DNA of 64,000 nucleotides from assembly GCF_020216525.1 (NCBI RefSeq), contig NZ_JAIWOY010000013.1:1-64000 (forward strand). The letters are read 5' to 3'. This DNA is from Nocardioides nematodiphilus. Its GTDB lineage: Bacteria; Actinomycetota; Actinomycetes; Propionibacteriales; Nocardioidaceae. The notes under the pieces are model-generated. The model ran no database searches. It was not told the origin of the DNA and saw nothing but the letters and a program-made list of their open reading frames with translations. Positions within the stretch are counted from its first letter, which is position 1, and each line of letters begins with the position of its first letter. Below, one piece after another: positions 21,239 to 29,750 of this stretch. The translations under genes and the position numbers were made by a program.

Positions 21239-21778
21239 ATGTCCTGGGAGGAGGAGCTCTTCGCGCTCTTCGACGATCTCGAGTCGCAGGCGTCGGCCGC
21301 CTACGCCGCCGACCGCGAGGCCGAGATCGCCGACCGCAGCCGCGCCGAGTATCAGCAGGTGGCGCTCGCCGGGCGGCTGATGGCGAGCGTGGGCCGCGCG
21401 GTCGCCCTGGACGTGCGCGGCGTCGGGCTCCTCCAGGGGAGCATCGAGCGCGTCGCGAGCGGCTGGCTGCTGCTGGCCTCGACCGGTGGCCAGGACTGGA
21501 TCGTCCGTGAGGCCGCGATCGCGTCCGTCGCCGGAGCCTCGGAGCGGGCGGTGCCCGCGGTCGCCTGGGAGGCGGTCGCCAGGCTGGGGATCGGCTCGGC
21601 GCTGCGGCGGCTGGCTGAGAGCGGTGAGCGCTGCCTGCTGCACCTGCTCGATCGCAGTCGCTACGACGGCGTGCTGCGCCGGGTGGGTGCCGACTTCGTC
21701 GAGGTCGTCGACGACGCGGGCCGGCTGTGGCTGGTCGCCTTCAGCGCCCTCGCCGCGGTGCAGAGCCGCGAGGACTGA
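21239..21778 (+). CDS. Conserved hypothetical protein
   Basis: A 179-aa soluble protein that I do not recognise as a named family. It has an acidic N-terminus (SWEEELFALFDDLESQA), a helical region with Arg/Glu repeats, and a C-terminal half of alternating short strands (LLASTGGQDWIVREAAIASV; YDGVLRRVGADFVEVVDD), which suggests a small beta-barrel. Similar genes occur near Rv3235/secA clusters in other actinobacteria, as far as I recall. ATG 21239 is preferred over an upstream in-frame start because the SWEEELFALF motif begins there. It converges on tatB across a 33-nt gap. Confidence 0.7.
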   Translation: MSWEEELFALFDDLESQASAAYAADREAEIADRSRAEYQQVALAGRLMASVGRAVALDVRGVGLLQGSIERVASGWLLLASTGGQDWIVREAAIASVAGASERAVPAVAWEAVARLGIGSALRRLAESGERCLLHLLDRSRYDGVLRRVGADFVEVVDDAGRLWLVAFSALAAVQSRED

Positions 21779-21811
21779 CCACTCGACCCGCGAGAAGTGA
21801 CCTCTCGAGGG

Positions 21812-22141
21812 TCAGGTCGCATCCAGGTCGTACGGGGGGAGCTCGCCGGCGCCGAGGCGCGGGGAGGGCTCCCGGGCGGACTCGGCGGCGTCGGCCTCCA
21901 GCATCGCCTCGCGCACCTGCCGCGCCACGAACCGGCGCGGGTCGAGATCGGTCAGCTCGAGATCGGCGTACTCCGGGCCGAGCTCGCTGCGCAACTCGTC
22001 GCGGACGTTGTTCGCCAGGGCTCGGCCGCGCCGGACGAGGACGGCGGCCTGCCGCGCCACGTCCGGCAGCCTGTCCGGGCCGAAGACGAGGATCGCCACG
22101 AAGGCGACCACCATCAGCTCGGCGAACCCGATCCCGAACAC
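21812..22141 (-). CDS. tatB: Twin-arginine translocase subunit TatB
   Basis: A 109-aa Tat component that, with TatA and TatC, exports folded proteins carrying RR signal peptides. It starts with the family motif MFGIGFAELMVVAFVAILVFGPDRLP: a single membrane helix, the FGP hinge, then an amphipathic helix (RQAAVLVRRGRALANNVRDE) and an acidic tail. The Glu at position 8 and the tail length favour TatB over TatA. It lies 7 nt downstream of mrp in the same operon, away from tatA/tatC, as in Mycobacterium. Confidence 0.9.
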   Translation of the reverse strand: MFGIGFAELMVVAFVAILVFGPDRLPDVARQAAVLVRRGRALANNVRDELRSELGPEYADLELTDLDPRRFVARQVREAMLEADAAESAREPSPRLGAGELPPYDLDAT

Positions 22142-22148
22142 GGGAGGC

Positions 22149-23309
22149 TCAGAACTTGTTGGACGGCGTCAGGCCGAGCTGCAGGCCGGCCAGGCCACGG
22201 CCGCGACCGGACAGCTTCTCCGCGACCGCGTTGAGGACGACGGCGGCCGGGGCGGTCGGGTCGGACTCGACGATCGGCTTGCCGGCGTCACCGCCCTCGC
22301 GCAGCGAGATGTCGAGGGGGATCTGACCCAGCAGCGGGATGGTGGTGCCGAAGCGCTGCGAGAGCGTCTCGGCGACCCGCTCGCCACCGCCGGACCCGAA
22401 GATCTCGAGTCGGTGCTCCTTGCCCTCGGCGGTGCAGTGCGGGCACGGCAGGTACGACATGTTCTCGACCACGCCGACGACGCGCTGGTGCATCATCTCT
22501 GCCATCGTGCCGGCGCGCTCGGCGACCTCGGCGGCGGCCTCCTGCGGGGTGGTGATGACGACGAACTCGGCGTTGGGGAGGTACTGGCCCAGCGAGATCG
22601 CCACGTCGCCGGTGCCCGGCGGCAGGTCGAGGAGCAGGACGTCGAGGTCGCCCCAGTAGACGTCGGCGAGCATCTGGCGGATCGCCCGGTCGAGCATCGG
22701 GCCACGCCAGGCGACGACCTGGTCGCGGCGCGGCTTGAGCATGCCGATCGAGATCACGGAGACGCCCGACGGGGTCGGCACAGGCATGATCAGGTCGTCG
22801 ACCTGCGTCGGGCGGGAGTCCGCCACACCCAGCATCGCCGGGACGGAGTGGCCGTAGATGTCGGCGTCGACCAGGCCGACCTTGAGGCCCTGCTTGGCCA
22901 TCGCGACGGCGAGGTTGACGGTGGTCGAGGACTTGCCGACGCCGCCCTTGCCCGAGGCGATCGCGAAGACCTTGGTCAGGGACCCGGGCTGGGCGAACGG
23001 GATCTCGCGCTGTGCCGCCCCGCCGGTGAGCATGGTCCGCATCTCGGTGCGCTGCTCGTCGCTCATCACGCCGAGCTCGAGCCTCACGTCGGTGACGCCG
23101 GGGACCGCGGAGACCGCGGCGGTGACGTCGCGGTTGATGGTGTCCTTGAGCGGGCAGCCCGCGACCGTGAGCAGCACCTTCGTGTCGACGACGCCGGTGT
23201 CGGAGACGGTGACGGACTCGACCATGCCGAGCTCGGTGATCGGACGCTTGATCTCCGGGTCGTTGACGGTCGCCAGCGCGGCGTTGACCTGGTCGAGAAG
23301 GGTGCTCAC
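22149..23309 (-). CDS. mrp: Mrp/ApbC iron-sulfur cluster carrier ATPase
   Basis: P-loop ATPase (386 aa) that holds and transfers [4Fe-4S] clusters to target apoproteins. An N-terminal DUF59/MIP18-like domain (residues ~1-95, with the conserved Cys in VAGCPLKDTI) precedes the deviant Walker A SGKGGVGKSS (residues ~117-126). Downstream are DLPPGTGDV and the cluster-binding CxxC pair in YLPCPHC, near residue 290. It belongs to the MgtE-N/CBS, DUF1003, mrp, tatB operon-like run, with a gap of 35 nt to the DUF1003 gene. Confidence 0.94.
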   Translation of the reverse strand: MSTLLDQVNAALATVNDPEIKRPITELGMVESVTVSDTGVVDTKVLLTVAGCPLKDTINRDVTAAVSAVPGVTDVRLELGVMSDEQRTEMRTMLTGGAAQREIPFAQPGSLTKVFAIASGKGGVGKSSTTVNLAVAMAKQGLKVGLVDADIYGHSVPAMLGVADSRPTQVDDLIMPVPTPSGVSVISIGMLKPRRDQVVAWRGPMLDRAIRQMLADVYWGDLDVLLLDLPPGTGDVAISLGQYLPNAEFVVITTPQEAAAEVAERAGTMAEMMHQRVVGVVENMSYLPCPHCTAEGKEHRLEIFGSGGGERVAETLSQRFGTTIPLLGQIPLDISLREGGDAGKPIVESDPTAPAAVVLNAVAEKLSGRGRGLAGLQLGLTPSNKF

Positions 23310-23344
23310 GGCGCCAAGGGTACGCGGCGGTACGAGCCCCGCCG

Positions 23345-23860
23345 TTACCCGGCCTCGTCCTCGGACAGCGCGGCGGACTGAGCGTTCGTACCGCCTCGCT
23401 CGTCGAGCTCGGAGAGCAGCGAGCGCAGCTCGGAGCGCAGGTAGTCACGGGTGGCGACCTCGCCGAGGGCCATCCGCAGCGCCGCGATCTCGCGGGCGAG
23501 GAACTCCATGTCCGCCTGGGCCTGCGAGGCGACGCGTCGATCCTGCTCGGCGAGGACCCGGTCACGGGCCTCCTGCCGGTTCTGGGCCAACAGGATCAGG
23601 GGGGCGGCATACGAGGCCTGCAGCGACAGGATCAGCGTCAGGAAGATGAACGGGTACTCGTCGAACCGCCACGGCGTGAGGTTCTCGACGACCCAGATCA
23701 CGACGAAGATCGTCATGAAGAGCAGGAAGCTGGCGGTGCCCATGTAGCGGGCGAACTGCTCGGCGAACCGGCCGAAGGCGTCGTTGGAGAACTGCGGCCA
23801 GCGGATCAGCTTGCGGCGCTGCTCCTGCGGGACGTCCAGCCGGGTACGGGGCTCACTCAT
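23345..23860 (-). CDS. DUF1003 membrane protein
   Basis: A 171-aa DUF1003-family protein with two membrane helices (FLLFMTIFVVIWVVEN; FIFLTLILSLQASYAAPLILL) and a long charged C-terminal coiled-coil-like region (NRQEARDRVLAEQDRRVASQ). The Asn-Arg-Gln-Glu after the second helix is a family hallmark. Function is unknown; genomic linkage to MgtE-like CBS proteins suggests a role in magnesium or ion homeostasis. ATG 23860 overlaps the upstream gene's stop by 8 nt. Confidence 0.9.
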   Translation of the reverse strand: MSEPRTRLDVPQEQRRKLIRWPQFSNDAFGRFAEQFARYMGTASFLLFMTIFVVIWVVENLTPWRFDEYPFIFLTLILSLQASYAAPLILLAQNRQEARDRVLAEQDRRVASQAQADMEFLAREIAALRMALGEVATRDYLRSELRSLLSELDERGGTNAQSAALSEDEAG

Positions 23861-25133
23861 CGCGCTCCTCCTCCTTCGCCCGGTCGCGCCAGTTCTCCGG
23901 CAGCATGTGGTCCAACAGGTCATCGACGGTGACGGCGCCCACGAGATGACCGTCCTCGTCCACCACGGGCAGCGCCACGAAGTTGTACGTCGCCATCAGG
24001 GCCGCCACCTGATCACGGCTCGAGGTCGGCTTGAGCGGCTCGAGACTGTCGTCGATCGAGCCGGCGACCAGCGACGACGGCGGCTCGCGCAGCAGCCGCT
24101 GGATATGCGCGATGCCGAGGAACTTGCCGGTCGGCGTCTCCAGCGGGGGACGACAGACGTAGACCACCGCGGCCTGGGCGGGGGTGAGATCGGGGTTGCG
24201 GACGTGCGCCAGAGCATCGGCCACGGTCGCATCGGGCCCGAGGATCACCGGCTCGGGCGTCATCATGGCGCCGGCGGTGTTCTCGGCGTACGACATGAGG
24301 CGCCGCACGTCCTCGGCCTCCTCCGGCTCCATCAACTCGAGCAGCTGGGCGGCGGTCTCCGGCGGGAGGTCGTTGATCAGGTCCGCGGCGTCCTCGGGGG
24401 ACATCTCCTCCAGGACGTCCGCGGCGCGCTCGGAGTCGAGCAGCGCCATGATCTCGACCTGATAGTCCTCGGGCAGCTCCTCGAGCAGCTCGGCGAGGCG
24501 CTCGTCGTCGAGCGCGGCGATCACCTGGCCGCGTCGCTCCGGGGGCAGGTCCTGGATCATCGTGGCCGCGTCGGCGGCCTTCATCTCCGCGATGGCCTGG
24601 AGCAGGTGGGTGGCGCCCTGGGTGGCGGAGCGCTCGCCCAGACCGGCGACGTCGCGCCACTCGACGACATGGGTCTGCCCACGACGGCGCAGGGCGGCCG
24701 GGCCCCGCTTGCTGCCCTCCTGGATCGCGACCCGCGACAACATCCAGTCGCGGGTGCGCCCCTGCTCCATGGCGACGTCGTAGACGGTGCCCGTGATGCC
24801 GTTCAGCGGGCCGGAGGCGGTGATGGTGACCTGCCGGTCGATCATCTGCCCGATCACGAGGGTCTCGGTCGCGCGCTGCTCGAAGCGGCGCAGGTTGAGC
24901 AGCCCGGTGGTGTACACCTGGCCGCTGTCGATGGTGGTCACCCGGGTCATCGGCACGAAGATCCGACGCCGGCCGAAGACCTCCGCGACCAGCCCGAGCG
25001 CGCGCGGCTGGGACCGATCGCCGCGCATCGTGACGACGACGTCGCGGACCTTGCCGACCTGGTCGCCTTGCGGGTCGAAGATCGGCAGCCCGACGAGGCG
25101 GGCGACGTAGACGCGGGCGGGGGTGGTGCTCAC
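23853..25133 (-). CDS. MgtE N-domain/CBS protein without membrane domain
   Basis: A 426-aa soluble protein. An N-terminal PRC-barrel-like region (LPIFDPQGDQVGKVRDVVV) precedes an MgtE intracellular N-domain of helical repeats (LPPERRGQVIAALDDERLAE; PEDAADLINDLPPETAAQLL), then two CBS motifs ending LPVVDEDGHLVGAVTVDDLL. In true MgtE transporters these parts sense Mg2+ and gate a membrane domain of five helices; that domain is absent here. The neighbouring DUF1003 membrane protein, with overlapping genes, may supply the membrane partner. The GTG at 25133 starts the conserved part. Confidence 0.85.
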   Translation of the reverse strand: MSTTPARVYVARLVGLPIFDPQGDQVGKVRDVVVTMRGDRSQPRALGLVAEVFGRRRIFVPMTRVTTIDSGQVYTTGLLNLRRFEQRATETLVIGQMIDRQVTITASGPLNGITGTVYDVAMEQGRTRDWMLSRVAIQEGSKRGPAALRRRGQTHVVEWRDVAGLGERSATQGATHLLQAIAEMKAADAATMIQDLPPERRGQVIAALDDERLAELLEELPEDYQVEIMALLDSERAADVLEEMSPEDAADLINDLPPETAAQLLELMEPEEAEDVRRLMSYAENTAGAMMTPEPVILGPDATVADALAHVRNPDLTPAQAAVVYVCRPPLETPTGKFLGIAHIQRLLREPPSSLVAGSIDDSLEPLKPTSSRDQVAALMATYNFVALPVVDEDGHLVGAVTVDDLLDHMLPENWRDRAKEEERDE

Positions 25134-25250
25134 GGCGACACGCTATCGGTTCCCTGCCATAGCGAATGGCCAGGTCACACATCAGGCTGGTACAGGAGTG
25201 ACTGCTGTTATGGTGGCTGTCCCTTTCTCCCCTCGGATGAGGATCTACTG

Positions 25251-27302
25251 GTGAACAAGCGCGCGGCCGCAATGCTGATGAGTCTTCTGGTCGCTCTCGG
25301 GCTGCTGGTAGCCGTCGAGAGCGCCTCCTCGGGTGCCGATGTCCAGACCCGGATCACGGTGGCGCAGAAGCACCGGGTTGTCGTCTCCGCGCCGGTCCGC
25401 CAGCTCTCCGCCGGTGGCCAGCACGGCTGTGCCGTGCTCACCGGCGGCCGGCTGAGCTGCTGGGGCGACGGCGCGTACGGCCAGCTCAACGGTCCGAGGG
25501 GATCGGCGCGCACCACGCCGGTGGCGGCCGGCGGCACCACCACCTGGTCGCAGGTCTCGGCCGGTGGCTCGCACACGTGCGGCGTCAGCACGACGCACCG
25601 GCTGCGGTGCTGGGGCCTCAACCACTTCGGCGCGCTCGGCAACGGCAAGACCAAGGCGACCAGCTCCCGGGTGAAGGTCAAGAAGGGCAAGCACTACGCC
25701 TCCGTGGCCGCCGGGTGGTACCAGACGTGCGCGATCCGTCTCGACCACAAGATGCGCTGCTGGGGCGACAACCGCGCCGGCGAGCTCGGCACCGGCAACA
25801 CCAAGCGCTACGCCAAGCCGCACGCTGTCAAGGGCAGCCAGGGCTGGTCGCAGGTGGCCGCCGGCGGCTGGAACACCTGTGGCGTGAAGCTCGACGGCTC
25901 CCTGTGGTGCTGGGGTGGCAACCAGTGGGGCCAGCTCGGCAACGGCTCGTACACCAGTGCCAACCACCCCGTCCGGGTCGGCGTCCGCTCCGACTGGGCA
26001 CAGGTCGCGGCCACCTGGAGCCACACCTGCGCCGTGACCCGTACGGGCGAGGTCTGGTGCTGGGGCAACAACAACGAGAGCCAACTCGGCAACGGCGGGC
26101 GCACCTCCAGCGCCCTGCCGGTCCGGGTGGCCACCACCGCCCGCGCCCGCCAGGTCGCCGTCGGCGAGGGCACGTCCTGCCTGCTCGACACCGCCAGCCG
26201 GGTGCTGTGCTGGGGTTACAACGGCTACGGCCAGATCGGTGACCGCTCCACCCTGGTGCACACCGCCCCCGTCGTGCGCAGCACCGGCGTCGCCGCGATC
26301 TCCGCCGGCTGGCTCTACACCTGCGACCTCAAGACCGGCGGCAGCGTGACCTGCTACGGCGACAACGAGGCCGGCCAGCTCGGCAACGGCACGGTCACCG
26401 ACACCGCCTACCCGCTGGCGCCCGGCGCCGTCATCGGCGCCCGTGCGGACGCCGACCCGACGGCGGCTCCGAGTACGAGCACGCCTCCGACCGTGGCGCC
26501 GTCCCCGGTGCCGACGGCGCCCAACCCCACGTCGTACACGATGGCCCCCGGGGCACCGACCGACTTCGAGCTCGGCACCTTCAACATCCTGGGCAACCAG
26601 CACACCACCCCCGGCACCGACGAGGACTACCGCGCCCCGGCGCGGATCCGCGCCGAGTGGACGGCCCAAGCGATCGACTACCTCGGCCTCGACGTCGTCG
26701 CGACCCAGGAGGCCCAGGCCCAGCAGCTCGCCTGGATCCTCAAGGCCAGTCATGGCCAGCTCGCCTCGTACGCGACGCCGGACAAGGGCAGCCGCTGGAC
26801 CGAGGCGGCGCTGCTGTGGCGTACGTCCGCCTTCACCGCGGTCCAGACCAAGCAGCTCTGGACGCCCTACATCGCGACCCTGATGCCGCGCCCACTGGTC
26901 CTCCTGCAGAACCGCGCGACCGGCCGCCAGATGTGGGTGCTCGCCATCCACAACGCCCCGTGGAGCACCAAGGCGCAGCAGAAGAAGCGCAACAAGGCGA
27001 TGGCGATCCAGGTCGCGAAGGTGCAGAAGCTGACGGCCAAGGGCTACCCGGTCTTCTACATCGGTGACTTCAACGAGAAGACCAAGGCGTTCTGCACGGT
27101 GCTGACCAAGACCTCGCTGCGCACTCCGGAGGGCGGCAAGATCGGACGCAACGGCGTCTGCAAGCCGCCGCACGACCAGCGCCTCGACCACCTCTTCGGC
27201 TCCAACGGCACGGTGTGGTCCGGCTACGAGAAGACCCGCACCCCGCTGGTCGCGAACGCCACCGATCACTTCCTCCAGCGCGCGCACGTCCATCTGCCAT
27301 AA
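25251..27302 (+). CDS. Secreted RCC1-propeller/EEP phosphoesterase fusion
   Basis: A 683-aa exported protein. It has a signal-like N-terminus (AAAMLMSLLVALGLLVAV), then seven RCC1-type repeats (~residues 45-390), each with a GQLGNG-like turn and two Cys (for example HTCGV paired with LRCWG), forming a seven-bladed propeller probably pinned by disulfides. A Pro/Thr/Ala linker follows, then an endonuclease/exonuclease/phosphatase domain (~440-683) with FNILG, TQEAQ, AIHNAPW, GDFNEK, RLDHLF and TDHF catalytic positions intact. GTG 25251 follows GAGG; the very long upstream frame is a shadow of the MgtE-N gene. It could be a nuclease, phospholipase or phosphatase. Confidence 0.85.
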   Translation: MNKRAAAMLMSLLVALGLLVAVESASSGADVQTRITVAQKHRVVVSAPVRQLSAGGQHGCAVLTGGRLSCWGDGAYGQLNGPRGSARTTPVAAGGTTTWSQVSAGGSHTCGVSTTHRLRCWGLNHFGALGNGKTKATSSRVKVKKGKHYASVAAGWYQTCAIRLDHKMRCWGDNRAGELGTGNTKRYAKPHAVKGSQGWSQVAAGGWNTCGVKLDGSLWCWGGNQWGQLGNGSYTSANHPVRVGVRSDWAQVAATWSHTCAVTRTGEVWCWGNNNESQLGNGGRTSSALPVRVATTARARQVAVGEGTSCLLDTASRVLCWGYNGYGQIGDRSTLVHTAPVVRSTGVAAISAGWLYTCDLKTGGSVTCYGDNEAGQLGNGTVTDTAYPLAPGAVIGARADADPTAAPSTSTPPTVAPSPVPTAPNPTSYTMAPGAPTDFELGTFNILGNQHTTPGTDEDYRAPARIRAEWTAQAIDYLGLDVVATQEAQAQQLAWILKASHGQLASYATPDKGSRWTEAALLWRTSAFTAVQTKQLWTPYIATLMPRPLVLLQNRATGRQMWVLAIHNAPWSTKAQQKKRNKAMAIQVAKVQKLTAKGYPVFYIGDFNEKTKAFCTVLTKTSLRTPEGGKIGRNGVCKPPHDQRLDHLFGSNGTVWSGYEKTRTPLVANATDHFLQRAHVHLP

Positions 27303-27332
27303 TCGGCGCTTCCCCACACGAAGGAATCGATC

Positions 27333-28376
27333 TTGGCTCGACGGGTCGTCCTGCACATCGGTGCGATGAAATCCGGGACCAGCTTCATCCAGAACGTCGC
27401 CAGCGCGAACAGGGAGGCACTCCTCGAGCAGGGGGTGCTGTTCGCCGGTACGCGGTGGCGTGACCAGGTCGAGGCGGTCCGCGACGTCGCGCAGAGCTCC
27501 GGGCGGGGGCTGGCCGAGGACGGCCCGTGGAACACCCTGGTCCGCGAGATCGCGGCGTGGGACCAGACGGCGCTGATCTCGATGGAGTTCCTCGCCGCCC
27601 GCACGCCGGAGGAGATCGCGTTGATCTGCTCGTCTTTCGGCGACGCCGAGATCACGGTGATCGTCACGGCTCGCGACCTGGGGCGCACCGTGCCCGCGAT
27701 GTGGCTGGAGAGCACCCAGAACGGAGCCATCGAGACCTGGGAGGAGTTCCTCGACCAGGTCCGCCGCGCGGAGGGCCGCGCGGGACGCGACTTCCACCGC
27801 CACCAGGACCTCCCGGCCCTGGCCGAGCGCTGGTCCGCGGTCGTCGGCAAGGACAACTTCGTCATCGTCACCGTGCCCCAGCCGGGCGCCTCCCCGCGCG
27901 TGCTGTGGGAGCGGTTCACCTCGGTGCTGGGCATCGACGGCTCGCAGGCCGACCTCGAGGTGCGGGCCAACCTCGGCCTCGGACTGGCCAGCGCCCTGGT
28001 GCTGCGCCGGTTCAACGAGAAGTACCTCGCGACCCAGGGCACGGCGACGCCGGGGGACCCCGGCCGCGACTACCTGCGCCTGGTCAAGCATCGGCTCGCC
28101 AAGGGTGGCCTGGTCCACCGCGAGGGTGAGCCGAAGCTCGGCTTCGACACGCGATGGGGACGCAAGATGGGCGAGCAGCAGATCAAGGCCCTGCGCGCAG
28201 CGGGCTATCGCGTCGTCGGCGACCTCGACGAGCTCATCCCGCAGCGGGTGGCAGGCGTGCAGCCCAAGCAGGTCAGCGGCCAGGACCAGCTCGAGGCAGC
28301 GCTCGACGGTCTGCTCTTCCTCGTCGGAGATCTCTCCGAGCGCTCCGCCCGCCGGCGCGGGCGGCAACAGTCCTGA
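27333..28376 (+). CDS. Sulfotransferase-family protein
   Basis: A 347-aa protein opening with a PAPS-binding P-loop of sulfotransferase type (HIGAMKSGTSFIQNVA) followed by helix-rich sequence. A core motif analogous to the 3'-phosphate-binding region appears as VIVTARDLGRTVPAMW (Arg and Ser/Thr positions). Sulfotransferases move sulfate from PAPS to lipid, glycan or small-molecule acceptors; the acceptor is not evident. TTG 27333 is chosen because AAGGA lies at 27321-27325 and the P-loop starts seven residues in; the next ATG would cut the P-loop. It starts 30 nt after the RCC1/EEP gene, so they may share a transcript. Confidence 0.78.
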   Translation: MARRVVLHIGAMKSGTSFIQNVASANREALLEQGVLFAGTRWRDQVEAVRDVAQSSGRGLAEDGPWNTLVREIAAWDQTALISMEFLAARTPEEIALICSSFGDAEITVIVTARDLGRTVPAMWLESTQNGAIETWEEFLDQVRRAEGRAGRDFHRHQDLPALAERWSAVVGKDNFVIVTVPQPGASPRVLWERFTSVLGIDGSQADLEVRANLGLGLASALVLRRFNEKYLATQGTATPGDPGRDYLRLVKHRLAKGGLVHREGEPKLGFDTRWGRKMGEQQIKALRAAGYRVVGDLDELIPQRVAGVQPKQVSGQDQLEAALDGLLFLVGDLSERSARRRGRQQS

Positions 28377-28477
28377 CCGCGCCTCCCGCGGGTCCGCAGT
28401 GTGACGTTCGTCGCGGGAGCGGGGACCGTACTGATGGGTAGGATCGCCCGGAACGATCCAGCCCAGGAGGACACAGC

Positions 28478-29671
28478 ATGACGCGCTTGGCCCAGACCGA
28501 AGGTCTCACCGACATCCAGCAGGACATCCTGGCTGCGGTGCACCAGTTCGTCGAGGACAAGATCATCCCGGTGGCGCAGGACCTCGAGCACTCCGACACC
28601 TACCCCCAGGAGATCGTCGACGGGCTCAAGGAGCTCGGCGTCTTCGGTCTGACGATCCCCGAGGAGTTCGGTGGCCTGGGCGAGTCGCTCCTGACGTACG
28701 CGCTCGTGGTCGAGGAGATCGCCCGCGGCTGGATGAGCGTCTCGGGTGTCATCAACACCCACTTCATCGTCGCCTACCTGCTCATGCAGCACGGCACCGA
28801 GGAGCAGAAGCAGAAGTACCTGCCGCGGATGGCGACCGGTGAGGTCCGTGGCGCGTTCTCGATGTCCGAGCCGGGCCTCGGCTCCGACGTCTCTGCTGTC
28901 TCGACCAAGGCCACCAAGCAGTCCGACGGCTCGTACTCGATCACCGGCCAGAAGATGTGGCTGACCAACGGCGCCTCCTCGACCCTGGTCGCTCTGCTCA
29001 CCAAGACCGACGAGGGCTCGGATTCGGTCTACAAGAACATGACCACCTTCCTCGTGGAGAAGGAGGCCGGCTTCGGGGAGACCGCCCAGGGCGTCACCGT
29101 CCCCGGCAAGATCGACAAGATGGGCTACAAGGGCGTCGAGACGACCGAGCTCATCCTCGAGGGCCACCAGATCGGCGCCGAGCAGATCCTCGGCGGCGAG
29201 CCGGGCAAGGGCTTCTTCCAGATGATGGACGGCGTCGAGGTCGGCCGCGTCAACGTCGCCGCCCGCGCCTGCGGTCTCGCGATCCGTGGCTTCGAGCTCG
29301 GCATCAACTACGCCCAGCAGCGGAAGACCTTCGGCAAGATCATCGCCGACCACCAGGCCGTCCTGTTCCGCCTCGCGGAGATGGCGACGAAGGTCGAGAC
29401 CATCCACAACATGATGGTCCGCGCGGCCCGCCTCAAGGACACCGGCAAGCGGATGGACGTCGAGGCCGGCATGGCCAAGATGCTCGCCTCCGAGTACGCC
29501 AACGAGGTCGTCGAGGACTCCTTCCGGATCCACGGCGGCTACGGCTACTCCAAGGAGTACGAGATCGAGCGCCTCATGCGCGAGGTCAAGTTCATGCTGA
29601 TCGGCGAGGGCACCTCCGACATCCAGAAGATGATCATCGGTCGCCAGCTGCTCAAGGAGTACAAGATCTGA
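28478..29671 (+). CDS. Acyl-CoA dehydrogenase
   Basis: FAD enzyme (397 aa) for the first dehydrogenation of acyl-CoA thioesters. The signatures are FSMSEPGLGSDVSA (FAD/substrate loop), KMWLTNGASS, the RKTFGKIIADHQAV helix, IHGGYGYSKEYEIERLMRE and GEGTSDIQK with the catalytic Glu at about residue 377. Its overall form resembles short/branched-chain or glutaryl-type members; specificity is not resolved. The ATG follows AGGAGG at 28466-28471. It stands alone between the sulfotransferase and a terminator. Confidence 0.95.
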   Translation: MTRLAQTEGLTDIQQDILAAVHQFVEDKIIPVAQDLEHSDTYPQEIVDGLKELGVFGLTIPEEFGGLGESLLTYALVVEEIARGWMSVSGVINTHFIVAYLLMQHGTEEQKQKYLPRMATGEVRGAFSMSEPGLGSDVSAVSTKATKQSDGSYSITGQKMWLTNGASSTLVALLTKTDEGSDSVYKNMTTFLVEKEAGFGETAQGVTVPGKIDKMGYKGVETTELILEGHQIGAEQILGGEPGKGFFQMMDGVEVGRVNVAARACGLAIRGFELGINYAQQRKTFGKIIADHQAVLFRLAEMATKVETIHNMMVRAARLKDTGKRMDVEAGMAKMLASEYANEVVEDSFRIHGGYGYSKEYEIERLMREVKFMLIGEGTSDIQKMIIGRQLLKEYKI

Positions 29672-29692
29672 GGCTCGTCCTCACGCGCTCGT

Positions 29693-29729
29693 GAAGGCGC
29701 CGGGTCCGCGAAGGCGGGCCCGGCGCTTC
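29693..29729. terminator. Terminator between acyl-CoA dehydrogenase and EEP protein
   Basis: A 16-17-bp stem (29693-29709 with 29714-29729), one bulged G and one G-U pair, GAAG loop, 21 nt after the dehydrogenase stop. It can serve both converging genes. Confidence 0.85.
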
Positions 29730-29750
29730 TGCGTCCAGGGCGTGCCGGGG

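Noticed and set aside
23784-25250. In-frame N-terminal extension of the RCC1/EEP protein by 489 residues
   Set aside because: It is antisense to the MgtE-N/CBS gene; a signal-like segment and GAGG support the GTG at 25251.
25245-28367. 1040-codon minus-strand open frame opposite the RCC1/EEP and sulfotransferase genes
   Set aside because: It spans two real genes and the gap between them; composition is typical of a shadow frame.
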